DNA of 64,000 nt from Cotesia glomerata (GCF_020080835.1 NC_058158.1:13454001-13518000); one strand, 5' to 3'; positions 36,314-48,054 are shown, counted from the first letter of the stretch. A program made the numbers and translations. The notes: a model not told the origin generated them from the letters alone.

Positions 36314-36909
36314 AGGAAAACTGTTGACCCTGAAGGCCATCCCTGCAACTTTCCGCTAATTTCATACCTAAGCGCTTAAAATCGCACATGATGTTTTTGA
36401 GCTTTCCGAGCTCAAAAGTCTAATAGCAGTTTCATAGAATACTACTTTTTGAATTTTCAAACCGCAATAACCTTTGAATGAATCAACCGATTTTCACGCA
36501 GCTAGCGGCATTCGACGTAGTTTTTTTTTAGCATCATAAAGAATCTTTAAGTTCGAATTGATTGAACTAGAAATTTCGGAGTAATTTCGAAAAAATTCTT
36601 TTTTCGGTTTTCTTTCGTTCACGATGTCTCGAACGAATCAACTGATTTTGACCGACTTGGTAGTGATTGACGTAGTTTTTTTATGTTAAAAGCTGATTAG
36701 TTTTTGGAATCCATCGGTAGAGCCGTTTAAAAGTTATTCCAAAAAAACCACATTTAAAAAAATTTTTTTTTCGTGGTTTTTTTGAGATTTCTCAAAATCT
36801 ACTGGTCCGAATCGGTCCAAATTGTCTTCAAAATCTAATTTTGGCTAAGCTCTTTCGAATGATGCCAACCGCGATGAAATCGGACAAACTGTTCAAAAGT
36901 TATAAGCGG

Positions 36910-36973
<64 letters not shown>

Positions 36974-37115
36974 TGCACACACACACATAGTGACAACATC
37001 GCGGGAATAGTCAGGGAAGCTTCTTGTGACTTTATATCGTCGAGATCTGATGAAAACTCGATTTTTGCAAAATGGGGTAAGACCAAATATTTCCCGATTT
37101 TCTTAGCGGCAAGTT
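36281..37115 (+). mobile_element. Family A repeat, copy 6 (near complete)
   Basis: A ~32-bp A run leads into ATTAGGAAAACTGTTGACCC and CTGCAACTTTCCGCTAA. Both internal modules are present (from about 36462 and 36619, ~157 bp apart). A long (CA)n tract occupies 36912-36969, and the end is TTAGCGGCAAGTT. The cysteine/valine-rich frame opposite the CA tract is an artefact. Confidence 0.9.
36912..36969. repeat. (CA)n microsatellite in family A copy 6
   Basis: An uninterrupted CA run with a second short CA run just after it. A CA tract occurs at the equivalent place in copies 1, 2 and 7. Confidence 0.95.
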
Positions 37116-37519
37116 AAAAAAATTAAAAGATTATTATAAAGAAATTCAAATCGAAAAAGGTTTTAGATAAAAATCAAGTACTTACTCAAGACCAACTGTC
37201 GTTAGTTATTTGTTATTGAGATAAAATCACAACTGGTATTTATTGTATGGTTCTACACTCACACATTATTATCCAATCAATGTTTTGATAGCCACGGTTT
37301 TGTGCAATTAGTATTTACCGAATTTATAAAATAAAAACCAATGACGACATGGTTTTTTTATTTCTACATAAATTCTCAGTTTTTAATTTTTATCGATACA
37401 AAATCCATTAGTTTATTATTAACAGAAAAATAATCTGGAAATTTTAGTAAATTTCTTAACAATAAATTTCTAAACCTCGTAAATGACTACCAATTATGTT
37501 TTTTGAAGTAAATTCACGT

Positions 37520-38232
37520 GTGAAAAAGTTGCGGAATTTCCCCAGTTATTTCACAAAGAAAACCTCAGGAATTCATATTTTGACACAAATATGAATTCCA
37601 GAGGAATTCAGGATGGAATCATAGAAAATGATCATCGTTCGAAAATTAATAAAGTAATAAAAATATGTATTCGCGAAATCATTATACACTGTAAAAAATT
37701 TTTCGTCATTGTGTAGGTGTAAAAATTTGTGTGTAGAATATTACACTCTAGTGTGTAGAATTTAACATTCTCATGTGTTGATTTAACACACTAGAATGTG
37801 AAATTCTACATACTAAAGTATAATATTCTACACACAAATTTTTACACTTAACACAATGACGAAAAATTTTTTACCATGTATGTTGATTAATTCATTACAG
37901 ACTTCTCAAGATTTCTCGGAATTTTCAGAGGAATTCCGGTGAAAACTCTGCGAAATTTTTCTAGAATCCTTGTGGAATTGAGACTAGAAGCTAGGCTGGC
38001 AGAGTTCCGCGAAATTTTCTCCGGGATTCCTCCGGGTTTTCTTGAGAAACCTTGAAAAGTCTATAATTAATTAATCAACATATCATGATTTTAAAAATTT
38101 ATATTACTACTTTATAAATTTTTTATCGATGATCATTTTCTATGATTCCATCTTGAATTCATATTTGTATCAAAATATGAATTCCTCAGAATTTCCTTGC
38201 GCAATCCCGGAGGAATTCCGTAACTTTTTTAT
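37520..38232. mobile_element. ~0.7-kb foldback repeat with nested MITE
   Basis: The left arm (AAAAAGTTGCGGAATTTCC, GAATTCATATTTTGACAC, GATGGAATCATAGAAAATG) is complementary to the right arm (CATTTTCTATGATTCCATC, CAAAATATGAATTCCT, GGAATTCCGTAACTTTTTT). The middle part forms a second inverted pair around 37900-38060. A 192-bp MITE (37687-37878) is inserted in the left half. GGAATTC/GAATTCC motifs recur. Confidence 0.7.
37687..37878. mobile_element. 192-bp palindromic CACTG-type MITE
   Basis: The left CACTGTAAAAAATTTTTCGT is complementary to the right ACGAAAAATTTTTTACCATG. TA lies on both sides (37685-37686, 37879-37880). The interior carries GTGTAGAAT/ATTCTACAC motifs that pair along the arms. 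Confidence 0.85.
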
Positions 38233-38295
38233 CCAGATTATTTATTTTATAAAATGAGAATTATTCCATGTTCATTATTCATGACAATCGTCTTA

Positions 38296-38535
38296 CACGG
38301 AAAGATTAGAACCCGACTGGTTCGTGTTCTGCACCAGACTCAATCGTGTGCAAGAAAAAATGGAAGAAAAATTAGTTTACACCAGACTGAGTCGTGTGCG
38401 CACACGACTCACTCGTGTTCTGCACCAAACTCAGTCGGGTGCTGCACCAGAATCCGTGCATAATAACCACTCTGGCGCTGCACACGACTGAGTCTGGTGC
38501 AAAACACGAACCAGTCGGGTTCTAATCTTTCCGTG
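38296..38535. mobile_element. 240-bp CACGG-type MITE with TA duplication
   Basis: CACGGAAAGATTAGAACCCG at the left is exactly complementary to CGGGTTCTAATCTTTCCGTG at the right, with TA on both sides (38294-38295, 38536-38537). The arms continue through ACTGGTTCGTGTT / AACACGAACCAGT. The interior repeats a TGCACCAGACTCAGTCGTGT-like unit in both orientations. It is GC-richer than its surroundings. Confidence 0.9.
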
Positions 38536-39212
38536 TAATATATGACGTAAGAAATATTTATTATATTATTTATTTCTGTAAACTTAATAATATAAATAAT
38601 TTAACAATTTTTTTGTATTAAAAGAAATTTGAGTTCAAAAAATTATTTGAACTTACCTTCATAGTTTTTTTTTCAGATTTTTGGAAAAAATCAAAAATTT
38701 GTCGATGATTATCATTTTTGAAATTTCTTTTCTTTTTATTATATCGAATTTCGACATTTCTTGCAAATCCTAAAATGTTTTCAGAGTAATGTTTTTACGA
38801 TTTCTGATTATTTTTTCTAATTCAATAGAAAATTCTTTTTGGAACGAAGTTTCTTATCGCGCGTTGCGAAAGGGGGCTAGACGGAAAAAATTCATACGAA
38901 AAGTTGTAACGACACTTTTTGCTATAGTAAGCTATTGTAAGCCGTGCGGCGTGCGCATGTTTCTCTGTCTGTCTCTCTCTCTCTCTCTCTCTTATAGAAA
39001 GCAATCCAGTTCCCTGATATTCACATTTACTATAAAAATACTTGTAGTATAGGAAGTTTAGTCAAAGTTAACGTTAAGTTTACTCCAAGACTTGTACAGT
39101 AAAACTTATATACAATTTGTGTTGAAATTGTATAGTAACTTAACGTTGGAAGCTTTTTTAATGAAAAATTACTGTAACTTTAACTGTAAAATTTATAGAA
39201 AAATTAATGTTA
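38536..39212. other. AT-rich DNA with a (CT)n tract
   Basis: A (CT)n run lies at 38972-38992. The overlapping frames 38789-39052 (+) and 38822-39004 (-) span it and are not supported. Confidence 0.5.
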
Positions 39213-40161
39213 CACGGAAAAAAAAATTTCGTTCTGGTAACGTAACTGTAGAGTTACCACAACTATACACAGTTTACTGTTCGTTGTAGAGTTACAGTAA
39301 CAAAATGTTATTTAGTTCTGATAACTCAATGTTGTTGAGCTCTCAGAGCTCTACGGGATTGTTCTCAGAGCCAAACGGTATAGTTGGGAGCGCTCTACGT
39401 TGCGCAGTAGTGGAGTGCGCTGACATATTTCATAATCTTCTAAAATGCCAAACATAATTATTTTGTTACTAATCTATATTATTAAAAATATATGAGGACA
39501 ATTAAGTTCCCAATTTATTTATTTAAGGAAATAGGTTTTTTTTTTTGTCAAACTGAATTTCGTTAGAACAGTGTTGTATTTATGGTTTTCAAGGTTTATT
39601 TGCAGTGACTGTTAATTTAATTTATTAGTTATCGGATGAGTTATCGGAATACATTAAAAAGACCCAATTTAACACAAAATAAAATTTGTTTTCGTTTATT
39701 TATCTTTTCTCGTGCATATACGGTAATGATTTTATGTCCAATATCTATTGATATAATTAAGAAAATAAGATAATTTTGTGACGACCATATTTTTATTTTA
39801 CAAATAATTTTTATTTGTAATATAAGTTCTATTATTATTTTATTTCTATTATAATACTATTCTTATTTGTCATATACAATTATTGTTGGCAATATAAATT
39901 CATTCTGCCGCATGTATTTATTAAATTATCAATGCTAAATCGTAAAAAAAATTATTAAGCAGACTTCCAAAAATTTGTTATAGTCTTAGAACGATCCTGT
40001 AGAGTTGTGAGAGGTAAATAACGTTTAGCTCTCAGAGCTCAACGATGTAGAATTGCAGGAGCTAAACGGTATTGTTACTATAAGAATACGTTAACCTACT
40101 GGAACTTTTTACAACTAACTAACGACTATAGAGTTCCTATAGCAAAATTTTTTTCTCCGTG
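39213..40161 (-). mobile_element. 949-bp CACGG-type element, copy 2 (inverted)
   Basis: It is the reverse complement of 23545-24506 over essentially the whole length. The main visible difference is a ~13-bp shorter stretch near the middle (around 39625-39650). Ends are CACGGAAAAAAAAATTTCG and AAATTTTTTTCTCCGTG, flanked by TA (39211-39212, 40162-40163). No coding capacity. Confidence 0.9.
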
Positions 40162-40346
40162 TACTTCAAGTTATATTTATTTGGATCTTCAAGTTGATTA
40201 GAAAACCATGATTTAAAAAAGTTTTTTGCAAGTTAATTGTCAATCACTTCTTATAAAAAATTAATGAAAATGGGAATCATTCTCAAAATAAAATAAAGAT
40301 AAGATCTTCGTGCGGGGTGAGTTCGAAATGATTCCTATAATATATA

Positions 40347-41250
40347 CACGGAAAAAAAAAAATTGGGGCTGTCACATGATTTTCATGTGACAGCAACATC
40401 ATTTTCATGTAGTAGGTAATAATAGTTAAAACAACAATAATAATTAAATAATAATAATAATAATCTATATTATTAAGAGAATAAGAAAAATATCGTGGCC
40501 AGTGTATTTATGTGATAAAATGGGTTTTTGCTTGGAGTTGTGCCTTTTCAAGGTTTCATATCTTTCTCACCAATAGTAAATTTATTATAATAAGAATTTA
40601 GGCTGCATTCGAAAATGCTCTGTGTCTAGATACATAATGAAGAAATGACCTTGTATCTGGTAAACTTTTGACATTTTTGAAGTTATAAGCTCATCCCAAT
40701 GTTACACTCATCAAGAGCTTTCATTTGAATACCCACATGCATTTTGATATATTTTTCATATATACAGATATATAATATATAAAATATATGAAAAATTGAT
40801 GTGGGTACTCAAATTAAAGGTCTCGATGAGTGTAACATCGAGATGAGCTTATATTTTTAAAAATGTCAATAGTTCACAAGATACAAGGTCATTCCTTAAT
40901 TATATGTTTAGAAATAGAGCATTTTCGAATGCAACGTAAATATCTATCATTATAAATTCACTATTGACGAGAATGATATGAAACCGTGAAAAGGCACAAA
41001 TTCAAGTCAAGTCCTTTGCAATGACACTAAATTTCACTAAAAAAATCGATTTCACCACATGACTATCCAGGAGACAAAATTGTTTTTATTCTTTCAATAA
41101 TATAAATTATTATTACTATTATTATTTAATTATTATTGTTGTTTTAACTATTATTGTCTATCACATGAAAATCATGTTGCTGTCACATGAAAGTCATGTA
41201 TCTTCCACAGGAATGTATCGTGTGGCAGCCCCAATTTTTTTTTTTCCGTG
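40347..41250. mobile_element. 904-bp giant hairpin of the CACGG group
   Basis: The ends CACGG-A run-TTGGGGCTG and CAGCCCCAA-T run-CCGTG are flanked by TA (40345-40346, 41251-41252). Almost the whole element is one imperfect palindrome with ~440-bp arms; for example ATTCGAAAATGCTCTGTGTC pairs with the segment around 40912-40930, and the turn is near 40770. A small perfect hairpin (GCTGTCACATGA, TTT, TCATGTGACAGC) lies at 40368-40394. Part of the centre has a diverged relative at 52514-52710. Confidence 0.85.
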
Positions 41251-41252
41251 TA

Positions 41253-41512
41253 GAAGTTAAACCTATATATTGTGGGAACCATTCCTATACTATTATGGGA
41301 ATGGTTCCCATAAATTATGGAAACCATTCCTATAATAGTATAGGAATGATTCCTATAGCATTATGGGAACCATTCCTATAATATTATAGGAATAGTTCCC
41401 ATAATGATATAAGAATAGTTTCTATAATAGTATAGGAACTATTCCTATAGCATTATGGGAGCCATTCCCATAATGGTATAGGAATAGTTTCCATAATTTT
41501 CTTTCCGTGTAG
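41253..41512. repeat. Lattice of overlapping GGAACCATTCCTATA palindromes
   Basis: About ten copies, in alternating orientation, of a unit like GGGAACCATTCCTATA / TATAGGAATGGTTCCC fill 260 bp, so many alternative hairpins are possible. It ends with CTTTCCGTGTAG, the terminus of the CACGG group. A single half unit (GATTCCTATAATATATA) lies left of the neighbouring 904-bp hairpin, so that hairpin probably inserted into this lattice. Confidence 0.75.
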
Positions 41513-42904
41513 GATTTTAAAAAAGAACATTTAAGCTATTTCATCTTGAGTTAGCCATTTTAGAATTTTCAAACAAGGAGAATGCCTTAAGGAACAATTG
41601 TTCTATCTGAATGAAATAGATACGAATAGAATTAGAAAAATAGCTCACCATTGATAAGAGTACTGCAAAATTTTAAACGCTTTGCGTTTTATATTACGTG
41701 CGAATAGTTTACCTTTGAATGAAAATTTTACCAATTTTATTATTAAAAAAATGCTCTGTTGTATTCTTAAGTATGTGATCATACAAAGGTTCATTAAAAA
41801 GTTTTTTTTTTTTCTGAGTTGAATCCTCAGGAACTCAAAGGGCAACTTTTAAGTCTGGGGTGTACCTACACCTATATCCTGTCTTCTCTCAAAGAGGGAG
41901 AGTTTTTTTATCTTGGTGGCAAGTCACGCGGAGCGAAACTGAACAGTAGCAAGAGAAGCTACCAAGAACAAGAGAGAGAAAAAGAGCGCGTGAGTTGTAC
42001 AATGTAAGGAGGGAAGGTGGAAAAAGCGAGGGTGTTATCTGGGTGGCGGTCGACCGAGTACCACATAAATATAAGACTCCTCGTTAATGCCTGTGGTAGC
42101 TACTGGCGTTACGTTTCGCAGTAAGTAAATTATGCGATATGAAATTATTAGCGCTATTAAAGAAATTTATATTTTTTGGCCGGTACCAAACCACGACAGT
42201 CAACTCTTCTCCCCCCAGTAGTATCAGTACCGTTGACGATTTTTCTACTTTTATCTGAGCTTGCCTTACTTTTCCTTACTTTCACCCTCTTTGCACCCAC
42301 CTACTTAGACTCATGCTTAATCTCTATCTCTATCTCTATACTCTTCATTTTTTTCTTATAATGTTCTTCTACTTACATTTATTTTTTCATGATCTTTTCT
42401 CTCCTTTTTACATTTATGTCTGTTGAATGTTGAAGATCGTAAGAGCTGAATGATATCGCTGCTAAAGCAGCAAACCCTTACTGTCATCTTTTTTTTTTTT
42501 TTTTTTTTTTTCATCTATAAACTCTTTATACTCCCACCTATAGTTTAATGTATTTGCAAGAGCAAATTTTCGTCTTTATCCCTTAGTATGATCTATGGTT
42601 ACGGCATTTTGATCGCCGGATACCACTGTCGTTTACTCGCTCTGTATATAATATGTATCTCTTACCCAGCACACTCCTGCTTATATTTACTATCCTCCAG
42701 TTAAAACTTAAGTATATACAAATTTATTCATTTTTTTTAATTTATGGCAATAATATTTTGAGCAAGCAATTTTTAAATGTATTCGCAAACCACAAACTTT
42801 TTTTTCTCATTTTTTATAGTCATTACTAATTTTTTATTTTTACAAACTTTCTTTTGATCAATGATAGGTCACATCCCTCACTTACAAAGTTAAATCTTAA
42901 TATA

Positions 42905-42942
<38 letters not shown>

Positions 42943-43216
42943 ATCATTTTAATAATTTATTATTATAATGAATATAAAAGAATTTAAAAGATATTTCACG
43001 TTGATCAGTAGAGAATATAACTCACAGGCGAACGATCAAATTGCGAAAACGGTCTTGAATTTTGAGAGTGACTGTAGGCTACATTCTTAAGCCGCCGGCA
43101 AATAAAACGAGCCAACGAAGACAACATTATTACGAAGCACTGCCAGCCATTGCTCATGCTCCGCTCATGCTTCCTTAAAGTATTCTCTCTTCTCTGTCCT
43201 GTATAAGAGAAGAGTA

Positions 43217-43219
<3 letters not shown>
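41513..43219. other. Unique island (41.8-42.5 kb) in AT-rich DNA
   Basis: The patch 41820-42470 has balanced composition, GAGA-rich runs (41967-41990) and a pyrimidine-rich tail with CTATCTCTAT runs (42322-42340). Poly-T (42489-42511) and poly-A (about 42912-42940) tracts follow. Frames 41819-42007 and 42176-42361 have no recognisable content. Confidence 0.4.
42065..42126 (+). promoter_or_regulatory. Weak candidate core promoter with downstream splice-donor-like site
   Basis: ATAAATATAAG (42065-42075) is TATA-box-like and follows a GAGA-rich island. About 45 bases later GCAGTAAGTAAAT (42118-42130) resembles a splice donor. A non-coding first exon would fit this arrangement, but each motif is common by chance. 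Confidence 0.12.

Positions 43220-43287
<68 letters not shown>
43220..43287. repeat. (TA)n microsatellite
   Basis: An uninterrupted TA run of about 34 units. The Tyr-Ile repeat frames here are artefacts of it. Confidence 0.97.
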
Positions 43288-43291
<4 letters not shown>

Positions 43292-44248
43292 GCATTTATA
43301 TCGGTACATACAGAATACAGGTATCTCTCAATCTGTATTCGGATTCGCATTTACACTACACTGAACTCCTGCCGAGCTGAACAATAATTGAGCTGGTTTT
43401 GTTATTCTCATTAATCAGTAACTGATCTTCAAGGTTTATGTTACACACTCAAAATTATTCAAGTTAAACTCGACTTTTTATCAACGATTTATTAATGTTT
43501 GAATCAAGTTAAATATATTACGTAAAATTTAATAATTTTAAAACAGAAACCATTACCGAAATTCGAAATTCGACAATCTACAATCGTATGTCGTATATAT
43601 CAAAAGAGCTTGCGTGTATGAATCCATGAAATAACTTGTACGCGTATATCATGCTAGCATGATGTATGTAATGAAAGCGTATGTCTATAAAGAATAAGGG
43701 AATGAACTTGTAGAAGGTGCTACAATGGAGTTGGCACGATCTGCGGTCATAGAATCATCGTTGTCTATTCAATGAGCTTGAAAATAGCCTTCTCCACCGG
43801 ATATTTCCCGGAAAATCTTGTAGGGTTCTACTTTATGAAGTCCTGTGACCCGCTGCTCTTTAAATGCCATCACGTATCTTCACCATTAACCCTCATTAAT
43901 TCTTAATCATTTGTACTTTAATACTATTTTCAGGACATCAATAATCACGTTTATAACTTAGAATTATTTTTGCACAACTCATAATACGATGCATTAAATG
44001 AAAAAAAAAATAAACATCAAAATAAACCAGCAAATTTTTCCTGTTCAACAATGTAAAAGTGTTAGTAGCTTGGAATCAGAACAAACGGATGAACAAAATC
44101 CATTATTCCAGTCATTTTCTGATTTTTTTTTTTTTTTTTTTTTTAGTCATTTAATCTATAAGAAACTTGGTATTTCAAATGGCTATCGAATTCGATGTCG
44201 TTCAATTGTAATTAATATTGAAAAGATAAGTTTTATCAGTTTCGTCTA
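43288..44248. other. Mostly unique sequence, no gene called
   Basis: Balanced composition at 43600-43880; the rest is AT-rich with a poly-T tract at about 44126-44144. No recognisable feature. Confidence 0.5.
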
Positions 44249-45505
44249 CACTGTAAAAAAAAAACCAGTGTGAGTCCATGCGGTGTACGGTGTTAAAAAT
44301 TCCGGTGTTAAATTCAGTAAATTCAACACTGAAATCGGTGTAGCAGTAACACCGGTCGCGGTGTAAATATTTTTTTTCGGTGTTAAATCGGTGTTATAAA
44401 TTTTCCGGTATTGATAATATTTTATGTAACACAATTTTTATAATTAAACTTTTTGTGTTTAATAATTAAAGATAAATAATAAAAAAAAAGTTAATATTTA
44501 ATTTAGAAAGTTTAAAATAATAAAATATAAAGTAGATAAAAGTTTTTGATTAAAATAAATAAACTGTAAAAAATTTCGATGTAAAAATGGACCCAGAGCA
44601 CTTTACATGGCCGTTTAGTGTGAAATAATGGTGTGAAATTCTCTCGGTGTAAATTTTCGATCCGTGTTACTTTATCACCATTATTAAAGGACAATTTTAG
44701 GACATCATATAGATAATCGGAAACTCTAAAATAGTGGATTTTAGTAATTATTTCATAACTTTTAAGTATTTTTTTTAAGATTTTCGGAATACTTCTAAGA
44801 TAATTTTAGAATCAATGCAATTTATTTGAAGCAATTTAGTTAAAATTTTGTCCTTAAATCTTATGTGGAACCTTTTTTGAATAATCTTAAAACATTTTTT
44901 TAACTATTTGAGAACAAATTTTGAATACTTTTGAGACATTTTTCGGATATTTTTGAGACAATTTTGGAACATTTTTTGGACAGTTTTAGAGTGTTTTTAC
45001 AACAAATTTGAAACATTTTTAGAACAATTTTACGACAATTTTGAACGTTTTTTAAATGATTTTCATATAGATAATTTATTTTTGCACAGCTGTAGATTTT
45101 TCATGTTTAAAACATCCATTATATTATGAGAAACATCATGGTTACGATAAAAATAATTACTATATTGTTCCTAAACATTTAATATTGTAAATACTATTTT
45201 ACTTGTTGTATAACATTCATTAAATCGATTTCTGCGTAATTTTATAAATTGAAAATTCTTAAATAAATGTTACTTGTCTCATTTTGATAAATATTGAATA
45301 TTAATTGTGTTTTATGGATCATGTAATATTCATACTCCGATATGGTGTGAAATTATTCTACTGTTACACCGGTATTACACCGGTTTAACACCGATATTAC
45401 ACCGGTTTAACACCGCAAAAGAGCGACGCTACACCGGTGTTAATACACAGGTGTTACATAGCGGTGTTAAAATGAGTCCATTTTAATACCGCTTTTTTTA
45501 CAGTG
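44249..45505. mobile_element. 1257-bp CACTG-type element rich in ACACCG/CGGTGT
   Basis: The left CACTGTAAAAAAAAACC and right GCTTTTTTTACAGTG are inverted complements, flanked by TA (44247-44248, 45506-45507). The left subterminal region carries CGGTGTTAAA units and the right one TTAACACCG/ACACCGGT units, so the ends can pair. The middle holds another small element (44568-44666) and a degenerate run of TTTTTGAGACA/TTTTTGGAACA-like units (about 44900-45060). No coding capacity. A fragment of the family is at 23217-23378. Confidence 0.85.
44568..44666 (-). mobile_element. ~100-bp MITE nested in the 1257-bp element
   Basis: The sequence ACTGTAAAAAATTTCGATG through TGGACCCAGAGCACT to ATTTTCGATCCGTG is the reverse complement of 54054-54156 with modest divergence. 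One end is of CACTG type and the other of CACGG type. Confidence 0.7.
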
Positions 45506-47114
45506 TATACATCTATACATCTATTGTATATTGGTAAATTTTTTTTTCATTAGCGTGCATTTTAATTATACACCCGATGCTTAGTTTAATGAATAAAAAA
45601 AATACCACGGAATATTTGAAATAAAAAATACGTAAATAATTGAAAATAATTAATTTCATTTTTTTCACTTAACATTATAAATTGACAATAAAATATATTT
45701 TTTTTGTTGAAAATTCAATGAGCATTATGAGTCATAATACACTTTTTAGTTTTTCAAATTTTATTCTAAAATATTTTCGATTTCGTTAATATTTAAAATA
45801 AATTTATAAAATTTATTCCAAATAGACTTTTATTAAGATTAAACTATTAATAATAAAAAAAATACGTAATTAAAAAAGAATAATTTCTTCTTAATGTTTT
45901 ATTTATAATTTCTTCATTGCGAGATATATAATATGGAAAAAAAAAGTAACGAGTAATCTTGAGGCTCACGCCTTTTTCTCACACTTAACTCCTCGATGCG
46001 AACGATATATTTTTCAAATGTCACACAACAAAAAAGATACGCCATTAGTGACATTCGCACATGCCGCAACTGATATTTATGTTCCCGTTGGAACGTTGAA
46101 AGATGGAAAAACAACTGAAGGATACTCAAAGAGAATTAGAGCTTCTAGTTGGACATTGAAGTTTTATGTACGAAAGTTACTTAAGTAATAATTACGGATA
46201 ATTTACATGTTGATGTATACAAAGAACAATTTTTAAAGAACACTTAAGGGTTTATATTCATTGAAAAAAAAAAAAAAAAAAAAAAAACAGAAAATTCCAT
46301 TTGTCATCAAAGCTGGTACAATTTTGAATATTAAAGCAGCATATAACAGATGACGAATTTTTTCGTCAACATTTTAAAATAAAAATTTAAGTAATGGAGA
46401 CAAACATTAGCTACGGTCGAGTGTATACGCCATCTGATGGTAAGAAGAGAAGTGTTAGAAGCATAGAGGTAAAAGGGTCACGCAGGAGGTCACTCCAGAA
46501 GAAGTAGTAGGATAAAGGGGCATGAGGAAAAGGGGTGGCTTCGACGAAGGGTAGAGCATACACCAAAGTGGAGAGAAGAGGTAGTAAGAGCAAGAGACGA
46601 AGAGGAGCAAGAGGTTACTCTCCATGAATCACGACGCGGAGGCTGATTTAGGGGCTCACAAGATATAGATACTGGCTCGCCTCTTCTCCAACTTCTCTGT
46701 AAATTTTTTGCAATATGTTGTGTTCTGGTAGTTAGGTTTTATATGTACCTGAAAATTTGATAATTTCATTTTTCTTACTCTAATACAACTGCTTATAAAC
46801 ATTGTGTGTGATTGGGTATGTAACAAACTTGTATATGTTATGTGTTAAACAATAAAAAATCAATCACTCAAAAGAAACTAAATTTAATCTTTTAAAGTTG
46901 AAGGTATTTATATAGAATAAAAATATTCATATTACACTAACTCTTTTAGTGTGAAAAATAAAGAATTAATCATTAACAACTAAACGGAAAAAGATGTAAA
47001 AAATATGACTTACAGAATATAATATAGGTTGAATTTGGTTTAAAAATGATACCAAAAAGTAAAAGATGCTAATGATACCAATTTCGATTACGTTATTATT
47101 TTCACATGTGTAAG
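45506..47114. other. AT-rich DNA with a unique island at 45.9-46.7 kb
   Basis: The island has purine-rich runs (46430-46620). A fragment at 45711-45760 (TGAGCATTATGAGTC, then TTTTTCAAATTTT) resembles 4690-4735. A poly-A tract lies at 46265-46287. Short minus-strand frames (45914-46129, 46411-46593) show nothing recognisable. Confidence 0.4.
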
Positions 47115-48054
47115 CCCGAGTAAAATGAAATTATTATTTTTTACGGAAAAATAATAAATTTCGTTCGACCGCCGCACCACCGCTGCACCACCGCCGCACC
47201 ATACCGCCGCACCACCGCTGCACGACCGCCGTTTGGCGGACTATTACGCCGCACGCTAAAAATTTACTCCCCCTAGCATCGCCGCACTACCGCTGCACCA
47301 CCGCCGCACCAATGCTAAATCATACCTACAATTTCACAAAAAATGGTATCATAATTAATTTATCACGCAATAATTAATTAATAAATAATGCGACTAGAAA
47401 TCTTTATGTAAGACCTATTGATCAACCTCCTTTTAATCGAATGCCTAATATTAAAAAAAAAATTTTTTTTTAAATCAGGCCAAAAGCACCGCGACATTAT
47501 TGATTTTTAGTCGTATTGTTGATGTAGATTTTTAATTTCGTCCTCGGGTTGCACAGAAGCGGTACGCCTATTGAAATACTCTGAAAGAATTTTAAAAATT
47601 GAACTGTGATGGGATTCGAACCTGGATCGTCTGCATGGAAGTCTCGAACATTGCCAACTGCACTGCAAGCCATACTTAACTTAAAAATTTAGTTAAGCTA
47701 TTTGAATGATCAACGAATATATTATTTCAATGTATATACCATCAAACAGTGGTATGGTGCGGCGGTGGTGCGGCGGTCGAACGAAATTTATTATTTTCGT
47801 CAAAATTAATAATTTTATTTTTACCCGGGCGCGTCACAGCTGTGGTGCGGCGGTGGTGCGGCGAATAGAAATTTATTTACTTGTCACGGCGCTGGTGCGG
47901 CGGTAGTGCGGCGAATAGATAAATTCTTTACTTGTCACGGCGGTGATACGGCACTTATAAAATAACCAAAATTGTCACGGCTGTAGTGCAGCGGTGGTGC
48001 GGCGCTTAAAAACCCGTGCAGCGGTGTTGCGGCGAAATTCTGTTTTTACTCGGG
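47115..48054. mobile_element. ~1-kb element with GC minisatellites and tRNA-like core, copy 2
   Basis: Ends CCCGAGTAAAATGAAATT and GTTTTTACTCGGG show the 11-bp terminal inverted repeat best. The layout is the same as at 27394-28401 and in the same orientation. It is ~70 bp shorter, mostly through loss of CCGCYGCACCA / GGTGCRGCGG units. The AT-rich core and tRNA-like segment are nearly identical to copy 1, suggesting recent spread or gene conversion. No target-site duplication is evident. Confidence 0.85.
47604..47676 (-). repeat. tRNA-like segment in the GC-minisatellite element, copy 2
   Basis: B box on the minus strand (plus-strand GGATTCGAACC, 47612-47622) with the same flanks as 27907-27978. 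The acceptor stem cannot form. Confidence 0.6.

Noticed and set aside
41253..41512. CRISPR-like regular repeats
   Set aside because: Units alternate in orientation, overlap, and have no unique spacers of constant length; composition and context are those of an animal genome.
43005..43350. Tyr-Ile repeat proteins on the minus strand
   Set aside because: They are translations of the (TA)n microsatellite at 43220-43287.
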